Shown here: positions 32,659 to 40,826 of the stretch, in pieces
Position numbering within the stretch: position 1 is the first letter of the stretch
Layout: each line of letters starts with the position of its first letter
Made by a program: the position numbers and the translations under genes
Source: Candidatus Thiomargarita nelsonii
GTDB taxonomy: Bacteria; Pseudomonadota; Gammaproteobacteria; Beggiatoales; Beggiatoaceae
Direction: 5' to 3'
DNA: 45,725 nucleotides
Assembly: GCA_000785145.2 (NCBI GenBank)
Contig: JSZA02000041.1
Span: 1 to 45,725, forward strand
The notes under the pieces: generated by a model
Told to the model about the DNA's origin: nothing
Seen by the model: only the letters and a program-made list of their open reading frames with translations
Database searches by the model: none

Positions 32659-33170
32659 TTTTTTTCTATGATGACAATCGTATCCGCAATCATATCATGC
32701 AGACAGCGTCTGGATTTTTGGAAAATAAATAAAGCATCAAATAAAGCGATAAAGCCACCAACTACCTCAATCGCGCTGAGAAACATCATAGGTAAGTAAC
32801 GTGCAAAAATAATCCGTAGAAATCCCGCACGATCGCCATTAACACGCACAATCTTAATGGAAAGTTCGCGTTTTCCAATCGTTTGCCCATTGCGGTACAG
32901 CAGGATAAGGTTGATGATGATAATGCCAGGTACTGACAATATTGTTATTCCAGTTATTCCAATTATCAGCCATTGAGGTGGCCATTCAAGCCGAGAAAGG
33001 ACTAGAATGGCACTTAATGGAATAATAAAGATAAAAGTGTCTATTAAGTAAGCGTTAAGACGTGTACGGCGCCTTGCCAATTCAAGCTCATTGCTTGTCT
33101 CCTCTATCATTGCAGCCGTAGGAGCTTGGTAAGGAGAAAATTCTTCAAGTGGGGTTTGCTTTGTCATCAT
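32655..33170 (-). CDS. RDD-family membrane protein, second paralogue
   Basis: A 171-residue RDD protein: RTRLNAYLIDTFIFIIPLSAI, LLYRNGQTIGKRELSIKIV, FIALFDALFIF and RRCLHDMIADTIVIIEKK follow the family pattern. The first about 30 residues form a soluble Pro/Glu-rich head. It is first in a two-gene unit with 31927-32658. Upstream lies a TCCAAG palindrome (33183-33202) that separates it from the AI-2E transporter gene. Confidence 0.87.
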   Translation of the reverse strand: MMTKQTPLEEFSPYQAPTAAMIEETSNELELARRRTRLNAYLIDTFIFIIPLSAILVLSRLEWPPQWLIIGITGITILSVPGIIIINLILLYRNGQTIGKRELSIKIVRVNGDRAGFLRIIFARYLPMMFLSAIEVVGGFIALFDALFIFQKSRRCLHDMIADTIVIIEKK

Positions 33171-33182
33171 TATTTAATAGGA

Positions 33183-33202
33183 GTCCAAGATTTATCTTGG
33201 AC
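33183..33202. repeat. TCCAAG palindrome between transporter and RDD genes
   Basis: GTCCAAGATTTATCTTGGAC, identical to the core at 7887-7911. It lies 14 bp past the stop of the AI-2E transporter gene on the minus strand and may form an RNA hairpin there. Confidence 0.85.
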
Positions 33203-33215
33203 ACCTAGTTCATCC

Positions 33216-34274
33216 TCAAACTGTATGTGGTGTACGTGGCCAAGCCGAGATCAAAGCTTTAACCAAGGTGGCTAATGGAATGGCAAAAAATACGCCCCAA
33301 AATCCCCATAACCCACCAAATACCAACACCGCGACAATAATGGCTACCGGATGTAAATTCACAGCCTCCGAAAATAACAAAGGCACTAAGACATTACCAT
33401 CGAGGGCTTGGATCAGAAAATAAGTACCCGCTACCCAAAAAAAATCTGGCCCAATACCCCATTGAAAATAGGCCACAATCAGTACGGGAAATGTCACGAC
33501 CACGGCACCAATGTAAGGGATAATCACTGACAAGCCAACGATCACCGCCAACAGTGACGCATAATTTAAACCAAAATAGGCAAAAGGAAAATAGGTAAAA
33601 GTGCCGACCAAAAAAATCTCATACGCTTTACCGCGTACATAATTGCCCATTTGTGCATCCATTTCTACCCAAACTTTTTTCGCTGCCGTATGTTCTTGAG
33701 GTAAAAAGGCTATCAACCACTGGAGTATCTTTTCTTTATCCTTTAGGAAAAAAAACACTAACAGTGGTACTAAAATCGAATAGACGATTAACGCAATCAC
33801 GGCAGGGATGGATGCCAATGAGGAAGATAATAGGGTTTGACCTATGTCTTCCACCTTTAAGCGTATCGAGCTAATAATACCATTAACTTGTGTATCGGAA
33901 ATCATCGCCGGAAATTGCTCTGGTAAACCTTTTAACAACTCATGACCTTTTGCAGCCATAAAGGGTAATTCTTGAATGAGTTGTGTTAATTGGTACGATA
34001 CCAAAGGTAGCAATATCACAACAATAAATACCAATAAGGTGATAAATGTTGAATAAACACAAAAAACGCCGAGAGCACGCGGAATGTGCCACCGTTGAAA
34101 GTTGCCAATCACCCCCTCTAGCAAATAAGCAATCACCAAACTCGCTAACACGGGTGCCAGCATTTGGCTCATCGTCATCAGAATGGTGAAGCTTGTGAGC
34201 AATAAGATTGCTAATAACACCGCCTGTGGATCTGAAAAATAGCGGTGAAACCATTTTTTTATCACATCAATCAT
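33216..34274 (-). CDS. AI-2E family (PerM-like) transporter
   Basis: A 352-residue polytopic membrane protein of the AI-2E/PerM/YdiK family. N-terminal hydrophobic helices (AVLLAILLLTSFTILMTMS, VLASLVIAYLLEGV), a central amphipathic soluble region (about 100-150), and a C-terminal membrane bundle containing the signature GLSVIIPYIGAVVVTFPVLIVAY and ALDGNVLVPLLFSEAVNLHPVAII with LVFGGLWGFWGVFFAIPLATL. Family members export small molecules or act as Na+/H+ antiporters; the substrate is not readable. Its start overlaps the previous small gene by 4 bases, part of a LysR - small protein - transporter operon. Confidence 0.88.
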   Translation of the reverse strand: MIDVIKKWFHRYFSDPQAVLLAILLLTSFTILMTMSQMLAPVLASLVIAYLLEGVIGNFQRWHIPRALGVFCVYSTFITLLVFIVVILLPLVSYQLTQLIQELPFMAAKGHELLKGLPEQFPAMISDTQVNGIISSIRLKVEDIGQTLLSSSLASIPAVIALIVYSILVPLLVFFFLKDKEKILQWLIAFLPQEHTAAKKVWVEMDAQMGNYVRGKAYEIFLVGTFTYFPFAYFGLNYASLLAVIVGLSVIIPYIGAVVVTFPVLIVAYFQWGIGPDFFWVAGTYFLIQALDGNVLVPLLFSEAVNLHPVAIIVAVLVFGGLWGFWGVFFAIPLATLVKALISAWPRTPHTV

Positions 34275-34615
34275 GTTGTTTTCTCGTTAAGAAATTCTTC
34301 GTAATGTCGCAAAAAAACTGTTTCCAGTTCATCAATAACCTCAACTCTATCGCGCCCCCGCAAAATATGTTCACTCATAAGGCGGGAAGTTTCATTAAGC
34401 ATTTTTCCCTTATCAAGCATTGGGTAGCTTTGCGCGAGACGCTTGATCGCTGCAACAACAGATTCGTTGGGCGGGCGTGGCAAATGCTTGACTTGAGGCA
34501 TCGGTTTTTCAACAAGACGAGATTGTAAAAACTCGGCAAACGTTAATAAAGTTTCTTGTTGCTCTGGTGCTAATTGCTTAAAAATACGTTGTAAACGTTG
34601 TGTTGAGCGGCTCAT
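34271..34615 (-). CDS. Small helical protein of unknown function
   Basis: A 114-residue soluble protein from the ATG at 34615 (MSRSTQRLQRIFKQLAPEQQ); an in-frame TTG at 34621 would overlap the LysR stop. The segment LAPEQQETLLTFAEFLQSRL resembles the short helical motif in DUF2281-type small proteins, and the C-terminal half is charged and helical. No catalytic residues are recognised. It lies between LysR and the AI-2E transporter and is coupled to both (2-bp gap upstream, 4-base overlap downstream). Confidence 0.65.
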   Translation of the reverse strand: MSRSTQRLQRIFKQLAPEQQETLLTFAEFLQSRLVEKPMPQVKHLPRPPNESVVAAIKRLAQSYPMLDKGKMLNETSRLMSEHILRGRDRVEVIDELETVFLRHYEEFLNEKTT

Positions 34616-34617
34616 AA

Positions 34618-35523
34618 TCAATCATTTTTCTGAAACTCACAATGATTTTGTGAAAATTTTAATAATTCTTCTATCGCTCGAACACGAAATTTTTGTTTTT
34701 GATGAACAAAAGAGAGTGGACGCTCTAACGGCGGATTGAGTTTGATGGCTTTGAGTAAGCCTAATTGCAAATCTTTTTGAACCGCAGTCTGCGATAAAAT
34801 AGACACGCCCATACCCGCCGCCACCGCACCTTTAATAGCCTCGGGACTACCCAATTCCATGACGACATTCAAATCATCGTGTGATAATCCCGCTTGATTG
34901 AAATACTCAGTAATCACTTCACGGGTACCTGAACCTTCCTCGCGAGAAATATAAGAATTAGAGACTAAATCTTGTACTGTTACCTCTTGCCGTTTTGCTA
35001 ACGGATGTCCAGGTGGCACGATAGCGACCAATTGATCTATGCTACATAATGATACGGCTAAACTTTTATTGCCCACAGGCGCTTCTACCACACCCAAGTC
35101 AATATCATTGTTTTCCACCATTGACACAATTTCATCAGTGTTGGAAACTTTCAAGCGAATACAGACATCAGGATATTTGTTTTTAAAATCACCTAACAAA
35201 ACCGGTAAGAGATACTCAGCAATTGTGGTACTGGCACCAATCACCAATACGCCACTCATATCACCCGTTATCTCCTTGACGACATTTTCCATTTCGGTGT
35301 ATTCTTTAAAAATCCTCTCCGCATATTCGTAAACTCGCTTACCCACTTCGGTGAGTGTAATACGATTATGGGTGCGATCAAACAAGCGGGTGTTAAAATA
35401 CTCCTCCAATTGGCGGATTTGAAAAGTCACTGCCGGTTGTGTCATGTGTAAAGTTTCTGCCGCTTTGGTAAAACTGAGTAAACGAGCAACTGTATGAAAA
35501 ACTTGTAAACGACGATCAGCCAT
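34618..35523 (-). CDS. LysR-family transcriptional regulator (CbbR/CysL-like)
   Basis: A 301-residue activator/repressor. The winged helix-turn-helix is in residues 1-60 (LQVFHTVARLLSFTKAAETLHMTQPAVTFQIRQLEEYF). The effector domain from about 90 reads GVLVIGASTTIAEYLLP and DLGVVEAPVGN, with SREEGSGTREVI and AIKGAVAAGMGVSILS, strongly like the CbbR/CysL branch. The effector is unknown. No RuBisCO or cysteine genes are adjacent; the genes downstream in its own operon encode a small protein and an AI-2E transporter, its possible targets. Upstream, 35524-35597 separates it from the amidohydrolase gene. Confidence 0.9.
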   Translation of the reverse strand: MADRRLQVFHTVARLLSFTKAAETLHMTQPAVTFQIRQLEEYFNTRLFDRTHNRITLTEVGKRVYEYAERIFKEYTEMENVVKEITGDMSGVLVIGASTTIAEYLLPVLLGDFKNKYPDVCIRLKVSNTDEIVSMVENNDIDLGVVEAPVGNKSLAVSLCSIDQLVAIVPPGHPLAKRQEVTVQDLVSNSYISREEGSGTREVITEYFNQAGLSHDDLNVVMELGSPEAIKGAVAAGMGVSILSQTAVQKDLQLGLLKAIKLNPPLERPLSFVHQKQKFRVRAIEELLKFSQNHCEFQKND

Positions 35524-35597
35524 AATTATCTTCTCTTTTATTAAATAACGACTAAAAATATGATCATAACATATCCCTAAAGAGGAATTACCCTATT

Positions 35598-36812
35598 TTA
35601 TGTAGGCAATAACCACAGTGAGCGCGTTTGAAAAATTGAAGTCGCAAAACCTTGCCCTTGTACCCGGATAAGACGTTTAAGCACAAAATCAAACAACAGT
35701 GAATTATAGTGACGCAATTGTGCCAATACTTCAAGTTGTTCAGCAGTAATATACTGTTTTTCATGGAGTAATCTCAAAGAGGTGAGCGGCACGACCCCCG
35801 GTAGGGGATAATCAGAGGCGTACAGTAAACGGGGATGCCAATCGCTACGGGTAATGACTGTATCCAAAATGGTGCCAACGCGGTTAATTTGTGTTAGGGC
35901 AGAAATATCAGCAAATAATAATCCATTATAACGCTCTTCGTCCATGAGACGGGCAAACAGCTCAAAATTGCTGACATGAGCACCATTTGGACTTTTATCT
36001 GTATCCCGGTTGCTACCCAATGAGCCACAGTGGGCAATAACCACTTTGACTCCCTGATCTAAAGCTCGCCGTAAAGCCAATGGATTGCCATAAGTTTGGG
36101 TATTGGTCCCGCTCACGGCATGTTCATCGCCACAATGACACAATAAAGGTATATCCCAAGATGCCATTGCTTTATAAAAACGATCACATAAAGGCGACGC
36201 AGGATTCATACCCATGGCTGGTGGCAACCATTTCACGCCCCGGGCTCCATTAAGAAGTGCCTTTTCTAAAGCCTCAACACAATCTTTTCGATAGGGATGA
36301 ATTGAGGCAAGCCATTCAAAGGTATCAGGCGATTGTTTGTGAACTTGCGCTGCGTAGCGGTTGGGGACATAAAAAGCGGTTTTGTCTGGCAAAGGTTTGC
36401 CTTGCTCATTATAGCTGTAATCAAATGCCAGCAGGACAAAACGGTGCGCCCAGTGCAAACTTTTTAAACGTGCTACATATCCCTCATCCACTGACATATT
36501 TGGCAGCGGACATGAGGCATTGAGAAAAAAACGAAATCGGATATAGTGCCTAATGTTTAATAGACTCAGAGAACGAGGATTAATCCAAATACCACTATTG
36601 CTGTCTCCCAAACCCAGCAAGTGGACATGCCCATCCCAGATTTGGGATGTATCGAGCCCCTCAAACGCTGATAATACGATTTCATGCTTTGCCAATTCAT
36701 CTGGCAACTGACGACAGTCATTAAAAAAACTATTATTATCTGGCCAATATGCCTTGAAATGGTATGCGGAGAGTCCAGCTAATCCCCCAGCAAAAAAATA
36801 ACGGCGCTGCAT
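35598..36812 (-). CDS. Amidohydrolase-family (TIM-barrel) protein
   Basis: A 404-residue amidohydrolase-2-type metal-dependent hydrolase. The first about 20 residues (RRYFFAGGLAGLSAYHF) look like a twin-arginine-like or membrane signal, suggesting export. The metal site begins WDGHVHLLG (HxH motif). Later ligands include HPYRKDC, LLCHCGDEHA, VVIAHCGSLGSN and LLYASDYPLP, in order for the family. Substrate unknown; relatives are hydrolases or decarboxylases. An AAGGAG site precedes the ATG. The gene is divergent from folB, whose start is 62 bp away. Confidence 0.8.
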   Translation of the reverse strand: MQRRYFFAGGLAGLSAYHFKAYWPDNNSFFNDCRQLPDELAKHEIVLSAFEGLDTSQIWDGHVHLLGLGDSNSGIWINPRSLSLLNIRHYIRFRFFLNASCPLPNMSVDEGYVARLKSLHWAHRFVLLAFDYSYNEQGKPLPDKTAFYVPNRYAAQVHKQSPDTFEWLASIHPYRKDCVEALEKALLNGARGVKWLPPAMGMNPASPLCDRFYKAMASWDIPLLCHCGDEHAVSGTNTQTYGNPLALRRALDQGVKVVIAHCGSLGSNRDTDKSPNGAHVSNFELFARLMDEERYNGLLFADISALTQINRVGTILDTVITRSDWHPRLLYASDYPLPGVVPLTSLRLLHEKQYITAEQLEVLAQLRHYNSLLFDFVLKRLIRVQGQGFATSIFQTRSLWLLPT

Positions 36813-36874
36813 ATTCTATTCTCCTTTATGATAAAAGTGGAAATATTTTGATTTACGTTGGATGGTTAAAAATT

Positions 36875-37249
36875 ATGGATATTATTTATTTAAGAGAATT
36901 GAAAATAGAGACAATCATTGGCGTTTTCGATTGGGAACGCCAAATCAAGCAAACCGTTGTACTTGACTTGGACATGGCGGCTGATATTCGCAAAGCCGCC
37001 TCAAGCGATAATCTTGAGGATACGCTGAATTATAAAGCTGTGGCAAAACGCTTGATTGATTTTGTCAGTCAGAGTGAATTTCAACTGGTAGAGACGCTCG
37101 CTGAACGTGTCGCCAATATCGTTTTAACTGAATTTTCAGTACCTTGGCTCCGTTTACAGGTAAATAAACGCGGGGCAGTGCGTGGGGCACAGGATGTGGG
37201 AGTCATTATTGAACGGGGAGCTGCTGAAAATGGCACAAGTGTACGTTAG
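36875..37249 (+). CDS. folB: Dihydroneopterin aldolase
   Basis: A 124-residue folate-pathway enzyme that cleaves 7,8-dihydroneopterin to 6-hydroxymethyl-7,8-dihydropterin and glycolaldehyde. The motifs LRELKIETIIGVFDWER, DTLNYKAVAKRLIDFV, LVETLAERVANIVL and LQVNKRGAVRGAQDVGVIIER are typical, with the catalytic Lys in VNKRGA. The ATG at 36875 gives the family length; an upstream in-frame start at 36764 would overlap the divergent amidohydrolase gene. The last 20 bases overlap folK, which catalyses the next step. Confidence 0.93.
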   Translation: MDIIYLRELKIETIIGVFDWERQIKQTVVLDLDMAADIRKAASSDNLEDTLNYKAVAKRLIDFVSQSEFQLVETLAERVANIVLTEFSVPWLRLQVNKRGAVRGAQDVGVIIERGAAENGTSVR

Positions 37250-37712
37250 CATAGGCAGTAATATTGAGCCGAACAGCCATATTCGTGCGGGTTTGGCTGA
37301 CATGCGCCAGCGTTTTGGCACACTCACCTTGTCTCCCGTGTATGAAAGTGAAGCGGTTGGATTTGATGGGGATAATTTTTATAACTTGGTGGCGGCTTTT
37401 GAAACTGGCGTGGATGTGCATAGCGTTGCCAACATTTTGCGGGAGATTGAAAAAAACAATGGTCGCAAACGTACTGAAAAACGTTTTAGTGCCCGCACCT
37501 TGGATTTGGACATTTTATTGTATGATGATCTGATATTCAAAGATATGAATGTGCCCCGCAATGAAATTTTGAAATATGCTTTTGTGTTGTTGCCACTGTC
37601 TGAAATTGCGCCAGCGCTTAAACATCCCGTGACGGGACAATCTTATGCAGATTTATGGCAAGCTTTTGATAAACAGGGAGAATCGTTATGGCGGATTGAT
37701 GTGTTGTTTTGA
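37230..37712 (+). CDS. folK: 2-amino-4-hydroxy-6-hydroxymethyldihydropteridine pyrophosphokinase
   Basis: A 160-residue HPPK that transfers pyrophosphate from ATP to the pterin made by FolB. YVSIGSNIEPNSHIRAGL, VYESEAVGFDGDNFYNLVAAFET, EIEKNNGRKRTEKRFSARTLDLDILLYDD and VPRNEILKYAFVLLPLSEIAP are the family motifs. The ATG at 37230 with GGGGAG just upstream is chosen over an earlier in-frame start, which would lie well within folB. The two genes are translationally coupled. A terminator-like hairpin follows at 37719-37744. Confidence 0.94.
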   Translation: MAQVYVSIGSNIEPNSHIRAGLADMRQRFGTLTLSPVYESEAVGFDGDNFYNLVAAFETGVDVHSVANILREIEKNNGRKRTEKRFSARTLDLDILLYDDLIFKDMNVPRNEILKYAFVLLPLSEIAPALKHPVTGQSYADLWQAFDKQGESLWRIDVLF

Positions 37713-37718
37713 ATTTAT

Positions 37719-37744
37719 GACGCGGAGCGTCGAGGCTCTGCGTC
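37719..37744. terminator. Bidirectional hairpin between convergent genes
   Basis: GACGCGGAGC and GCTCTGCGTC pair with one mismatch around a 6-base loop, between the stops of folK (+) and the rhodanese gene (-). No strong T-run; position suggests shared termination. Confidence 0.55.
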
Positions 37745-37752
37745 GATCAATC

Positions 37753-38226
37753 TTAAAAAGACAAAGGCAAATTATTATCTTTCCACCCATTAACGCCATC
37801 AACTACGTTATACACCTTTTTATACCCAAGCTTCGCCAAGATATCGACCGCCTTAGCACTCCGATTGCCTTGGCGACATATCATAAGAATGGTACTTTCC
37901 TTATCTAAGCCCTTTTTTTTCAGATGTTCTTCGATTGTACTGACAAAATCTTTGTTGAACACCACCTTATTTTGCTGTGTTAAAAAAATAGGCACATTAG
38001 CATTAGCAAGCGTTGGCGTGCCTTGTTTCACTTCAGCAAGGGTGCGAACATCAAACATGATGTTATTGTTAGCATCCTGTTTGAGTAATTCGTAAGCCTC
38101 TGTCGATTTGAGATAGAGTCCTAATGCCGTTTTCTTGTTTCCCGATAACAAATCTCCACAGGCTGTCAGGATTGCAAAGAGAAAGAGAACAAGAACGGGC
38201 TGATAGTATTTTGATAGGCGTTTCAT
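37753..38226 (-). CDS. Rhodanese-domain lipoprotein
   Basis: A 157-residue lipoprotein with a signal ending in the lipobox LTAC (Cys23). The rhodanese fold follows: MFDVRTLAEVKQG, VPIFL, active-site loop MICRQGNRSA with catalytic Cys117, and LGYKKVYNVVDGVNGWKD. Rhodanese domains carry persulfide sulfur; a periplasmic lipid-anchored form fits sulfur transfer in a sulfur-oxidising host, but that is inference. The CR-X-G-X-R loop is that of sulfurtransferases, not phosphatases. It is followed by a bidirectional hairpin and preceded, 24 bp away, by the HAD gene on the same strand. Confidence 0.87.
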   Translation of the reverse strand: MKRLSKYYQPVLVLFLFAILTACGDLLSGNKKTALGLYLKSTEAYELLKQDANNNIMFDVRTLAEVKQGTPTLANANVPIFLTQQNKVVFNKDFVSTIEEHLKKKGLDKESTILMICRQGNRSAKAVDILAKLGYKKVYNVVDGVNGWKDNNLPLSF

Positions 38227-38250
38227 ATTTTTTCCAAAGTCAAATTTATT

Positions 38251-38835
38251 TTAATGGCACAGCCGACTGTATAACGATATAAGGCGGCGTTCCCAAAACC
38301 GTAAAGTCATAAAAAATAATTCAGAGACTGGACGTTTAGACAACAGAACAATGGGGTGAGTAATATAAGTCACTGACACTTGAGCGATACAAGCCGCTAA
38401 CGCACCAGTCAATAATCGATCATCCACCAACATCACCGCCTCAGCAGGTTGCCCACTCAAAGCGATAATTTTTTGTAAACCATCAGGATAGGGTTTCTTT
38501 TTCACATCGACAATGCAGCGCACCCCATAACGCTTAAAATAAGCAATGCGGCTTTCTAAAGGTTTATTAGATAAAATAAAGACTTGTTTTGGACCAAAAC
38601 TATTGATACATGCCTCTAGCCAAGGCACTAATTCTTCGGCAGGCTCTGGCTCACCATGCGCCGCCAACACACCATCAAAGTCGAGTACTAAAACGGCAAC
38701 TCCCTTCAGTGTGGCGATAGAAATTTGATCCAAACGTAAATGGCGGGGACTGGAATGGTAAATTTTTGCTAAGGCATGACGATAGCGGTGCAACATGCGT
38801 AAGCTGAAATGGATACGTTTTAATAGTTGCTGCAT
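38251..38835 (-). CDS. HAD-superfamily phosphatase-like protein
   Basis: A 194-residue HAD-fold protein, comparable to the YqeG / HAD-IIIA group. Motif I is VLDFDGVLAAHGE (nucleophile D52, general acid D54). Motif II is probably the Ser of VFILSNKP, motif III the Lys in DVKKKPYPDGL, and motif IV is VMLVDDRLLTGAL. The YqeG group includes phosphatidylglycerophosphate phosphatases, with DxDNTL in motif I; here it is DFDGVL, so the substrate is unsure. The first about 40 residues are basic and helical and could peripherally bind membrane. The ATG at 38835 follows a weak site. It lies upstream of the rhodanese gene in the same direction. Confidence 0.75.
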   Translation of the reverse strand: MQQLLKRIHFSLRMLHRYRHALAKIYHSSPRHLRLDQISIATLKGVAVLVLDFDGVLAAHGEPEPAEELVPWLEACINSFGPKQVFILSNKPLESRIAYFKRYGVRCIVDVKKKPYPDGLQKIIALSGQPAEAVMLVDDRLLTGALAACIAQVSVTYITHPIVLLSKRPVSELFFMTLRFWERRLISLYSRLCH

Positions 38836-38925
38836 GATAATAGACCCTAGATCGCAATGCCATTAAGTTAAGCAGCTTTAGTTGTTTCGTTCATTACGCG
38901 AATTTCCCGAAACTCTCGAAAAGTT

Positions 38926-39368
38926 GTTTCGGGAAATCCGCGGAGCTCCATTCCCGAAACAAAACAAACCCTATACCTCAATGCCATTTAGTTGTTTCGG
39001 GAAATCCGCGCAGCGAAATTCCCGAAACAAAACAAACCCTATACCTCAATGCCATTTAGTTGTTTCGGGAAATCCGCGGAGCTCCATTCCCGAAACAAAA
39101 CAAACCCTATACCTCAATGCCATTTAGTTGTTTCGGGAAATCCGCGCAGCGAAATTCCCGAAACAAAACAAACCCTATACCTCAATGCCATTTAGTTGTT
39201 TCGGGAAATCCGCGGAGCTCCATTCCCGAAACAAAACAAACCCTATACCTCAATGCCATTTAGTTGTTTCGGGAAATCCGCGGAGCTCCATTCCCGAAAC
39301 AAAACAAACCCTATACCTCAATGCCATTTAGTTGTTTCGGGAATTTCGCTGCGCGGATTTCCCGAAAC
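38926..39368. repeat. Tandem array of seven hairpins with 68-bp period
   Basis: Hairpins of 35 bp begin at 38926, 38994, 39062, 39130, 39198, 39266 and 39334. Each has arms GTTTCGGGA / TCCCGAAAC and is separated by a constant 33-bp spacer containing ACAAACCCTATACCTCAATG. Two loop types alternate: type A with CGCGGAGCTCCATT (units 1, 3, 5, 6) and type B with CGCGCAGCGAAATT (units 2, 4). Unit 7 carries type B in exact reverse complement. A degenerate eighth arm lies at about 38881-38913. A GGGGCAATCC-family copy follows at 39371-39397. The period is not divisible by three, so the overlapping frames are not genes. Confidence 0.95.
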
Positions 39369-39404
39369 AAGTAGGGGCAATCCCTTGTGGTTGCCCTTAA
39401 ATCT

Positions 39405-39824
39405 TTAAACGGCAATTTCAGAAAACCACTTTGAGCCAAAGAATCCACCTTCTTTAGCTTTCCAGTCATTCTCCACCATCATCAGTTTGAGGCGTTTTTT
39501 CATTTCAGGTTCAGGGAGCTTACCTTTGCAATGAGATTTGAAAATCGCCATAGCATCTTCAAACTCTTTTTTGTCAACCTTGCCATCATTGTGAGCAAAG
39601 GTATCCAACATCTCCTTCGCGCGTTCTTCTGCATCCCGCTCAAGTACAATCCCCTTTTCCAAAGAGACTTGTCGGATGATAGCCTGGCCTTCTTCTATCC
39701 CCAAACCATTGCGAATGCCCTCTTCAAGGATTTTCTTTTCCTCTTGACGATCTATGTATTGATCATCAAAAACCTGAAGCATAATGTAATTAATAAACTG
39801 CTTTTTTACTTCTTCTGTTGCCAT
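39405..39824 (-). CDS. Small acidic TerB/EF-hand-like protein, paralogue 1
   Basis: A 139-residue soluble helical protein: MATEEVKKQFINYIMLQVFD, DDQYIDRQEEKKILEEG, RAKEMLDTFAHNDGKVDKKEFEDA and a conserved tail WKAKEGGFFGSKWFSEI. The DGKVDKKEF segment looks like an EF-hand loop or the acidic turn of TerB-like folds. Three tandem paralogues (this, 39888-40304 and 40350-40760) share the same start (QF(I/V)(N/E)(Y/F)I), centre and tail. Function unknown; TerB-like proteins are linked to stress and membrane-associated metal responses. Stop is next to the hairpin array. Confidence 0.72.
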   Translation of the reverse strand: MATEEVKKQFINYIMLQVFDDQYIDRQEEKKILEEGIRNGLGIEEGQAIIRQVSLEKGIVLERDAEERAKEMLDTFAHNDGKVDKKEFEDAMAIFKSHCKGKLPEPEMKKRLKLMMVENDWKAKEGGFFGSKWFSEIAV

Positions 39825-39887
39825 AGTAGTTGAGACTCCATAAAAAAAAATCGCTCATATCATGAGCAAAAAAAATCAATTAGATAA

Positions 39888-40304
39888 TTAGATCGCTGAA
39901 TACCACTTAGAGCCAAATAAGCCCCCCTCTTTGGCTTTAAAACCGTTTTCCACCATAATCTGCTTGAGCCGTTTTTTTATTTCAGGTTTCGGCAATTTAC
40001 CCTTACTGACTTTTTCAAACTGTGCAACGGCTTCTTCAAACTCCTTTTTATCAACCTTTCCATCATTAGCCGCCGCTTTTTCTAGCAAATATTTAGCCCG
40101 ATCATCTGCCTCCCTCTCAAGAACCCAACCCCTTTGCAAAGCCACTTTTTTAATAAGTGCTAAACTCTCCTCAACACTTATGCCATTTTTGAGACCCACT
40201 TCAAGAATTCGCTTCTCTTCTTGACAATCAATGTATTGATCATCAAACGCTTGAAGCGTGATAAATTCAACGAACTGAGCTTCGATCGGTTCTGAAATTG
40301 CCAT
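39888..40304 (-). CDS. Small acidic TerB/EF-hand-like protein, paralogue 2
   Basis: A 138-residue protein alignable by eye over its full length with its neighbours: IEAQFVEFITLQAFDDQYID, KRILEVGLKNGISVEESLAL, LLEKAAANDGKVDKKEFEEA and GLFGSKWYSAI. It is 63 bp from paralogue 1 and 45 bp from paralogue 3, same strand. A Cys replaces Arg in the YID(R/C)QEE motif. AGGGTG at 4-8 bp before the ATG is a modest ribosome site. Confidence 0.72.
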   Translation of the reverse strand: MAISEPIEAQFVEFITLQAFDDQYIDCQEEKRILEVGLKNGISVEESLALIKKVALQRGWVLEREADDRAKYLLEKAAANDGKVDKKEFEEAVAQFEKVSKGKLPKPEIKKRLKQIMVENGFKAKEGGLFGSKWYSAI

Positions 40305-40349
40305 CGTTTAAGCACCCTAAATGAATGAATTTAATCAAAAAATATAATA

Positions 40350-40760
40350 CTAAATAGCAGAAAACCACTTGCCAACAAATAAGCCGCCCTCTTTGGCTTT
40401 CCAGCCATTATCCAGCATCATTTTTTTTAAGCGCCTTTTAAGCTCCGGTTCAGCTATTTTTCCCTTGCAAGCATCATTGAACATCGCTAAAGCATCCTCA
40501 AATTCTTTATGATTAATAAAGCCATTATTGAGAGTATATTGCCGAAGAATGTTTTTAGTACGATCTTCGGCCTCCCTTTCAATCACCAAACATTTTTCGG
40601 TCGCCACATGTCTTATGATAGATAATCCGTCTTTAACGCGGAGTCCTCTCTTTATCCCCTCTTCAAGGATTTTCTTTTCTTCATGACGATCTATGTATTG
40701 ATCATCATAAACCATTAGCATAATGTATTCAATAAATTGTTGTTTAGTCTGCTCATCCAT
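40350..40760 (-). CDS. Small acidic TerB/EF-hand-like protein, paralogue 3
   Basis: A 136-residue member of the triplet. The ATG at 40760 (MDEQTKQQFIEYIMLMVYDD) is chosen because it aligns with the paralogues' starts and has AAGGAG upstream; the frame is open much further, overlapping sucC, but that extension is not credible. The acidic turn is altered (NNGFINHKEFEDA, lacking the DGK), and the tail is GLFVGKWFSAI, so it is the most divergent copy. It is divergent from sucC, 66 bp away, and first of the three. Confidence 0.7.
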   Translation of the reverse strand: MDEQTKQQFIEYIMLMVYDDQYIDRHEEKKILEEGIKRGLRVKDGLSIIRHVATEKCLVIEREAEDRTKNILRQYTLNNGFINHKEFEDALAMFNDACKGKIAEPELKRRLKKMMLDNGWKAKEGGLFVGKWFSAI

Positions 40761-40826
40761 AGTCGCTGCTCCTTGACGATATGCTAAAATGAATATGTTT
40801 ATTCCAAAATACACACACAAAACCAA

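Noticed and set aside
38882..39408. Overlapping frames of 67-81 codons over the hairpin array, and a possible CRISPR array
   Set aside because: The 68-bp period shifts the frame each unit and the peptides only restate the repeat. It is not CRISPR: the spacers are identical and the repeats are hairpins with shared loops, with no cas genes.
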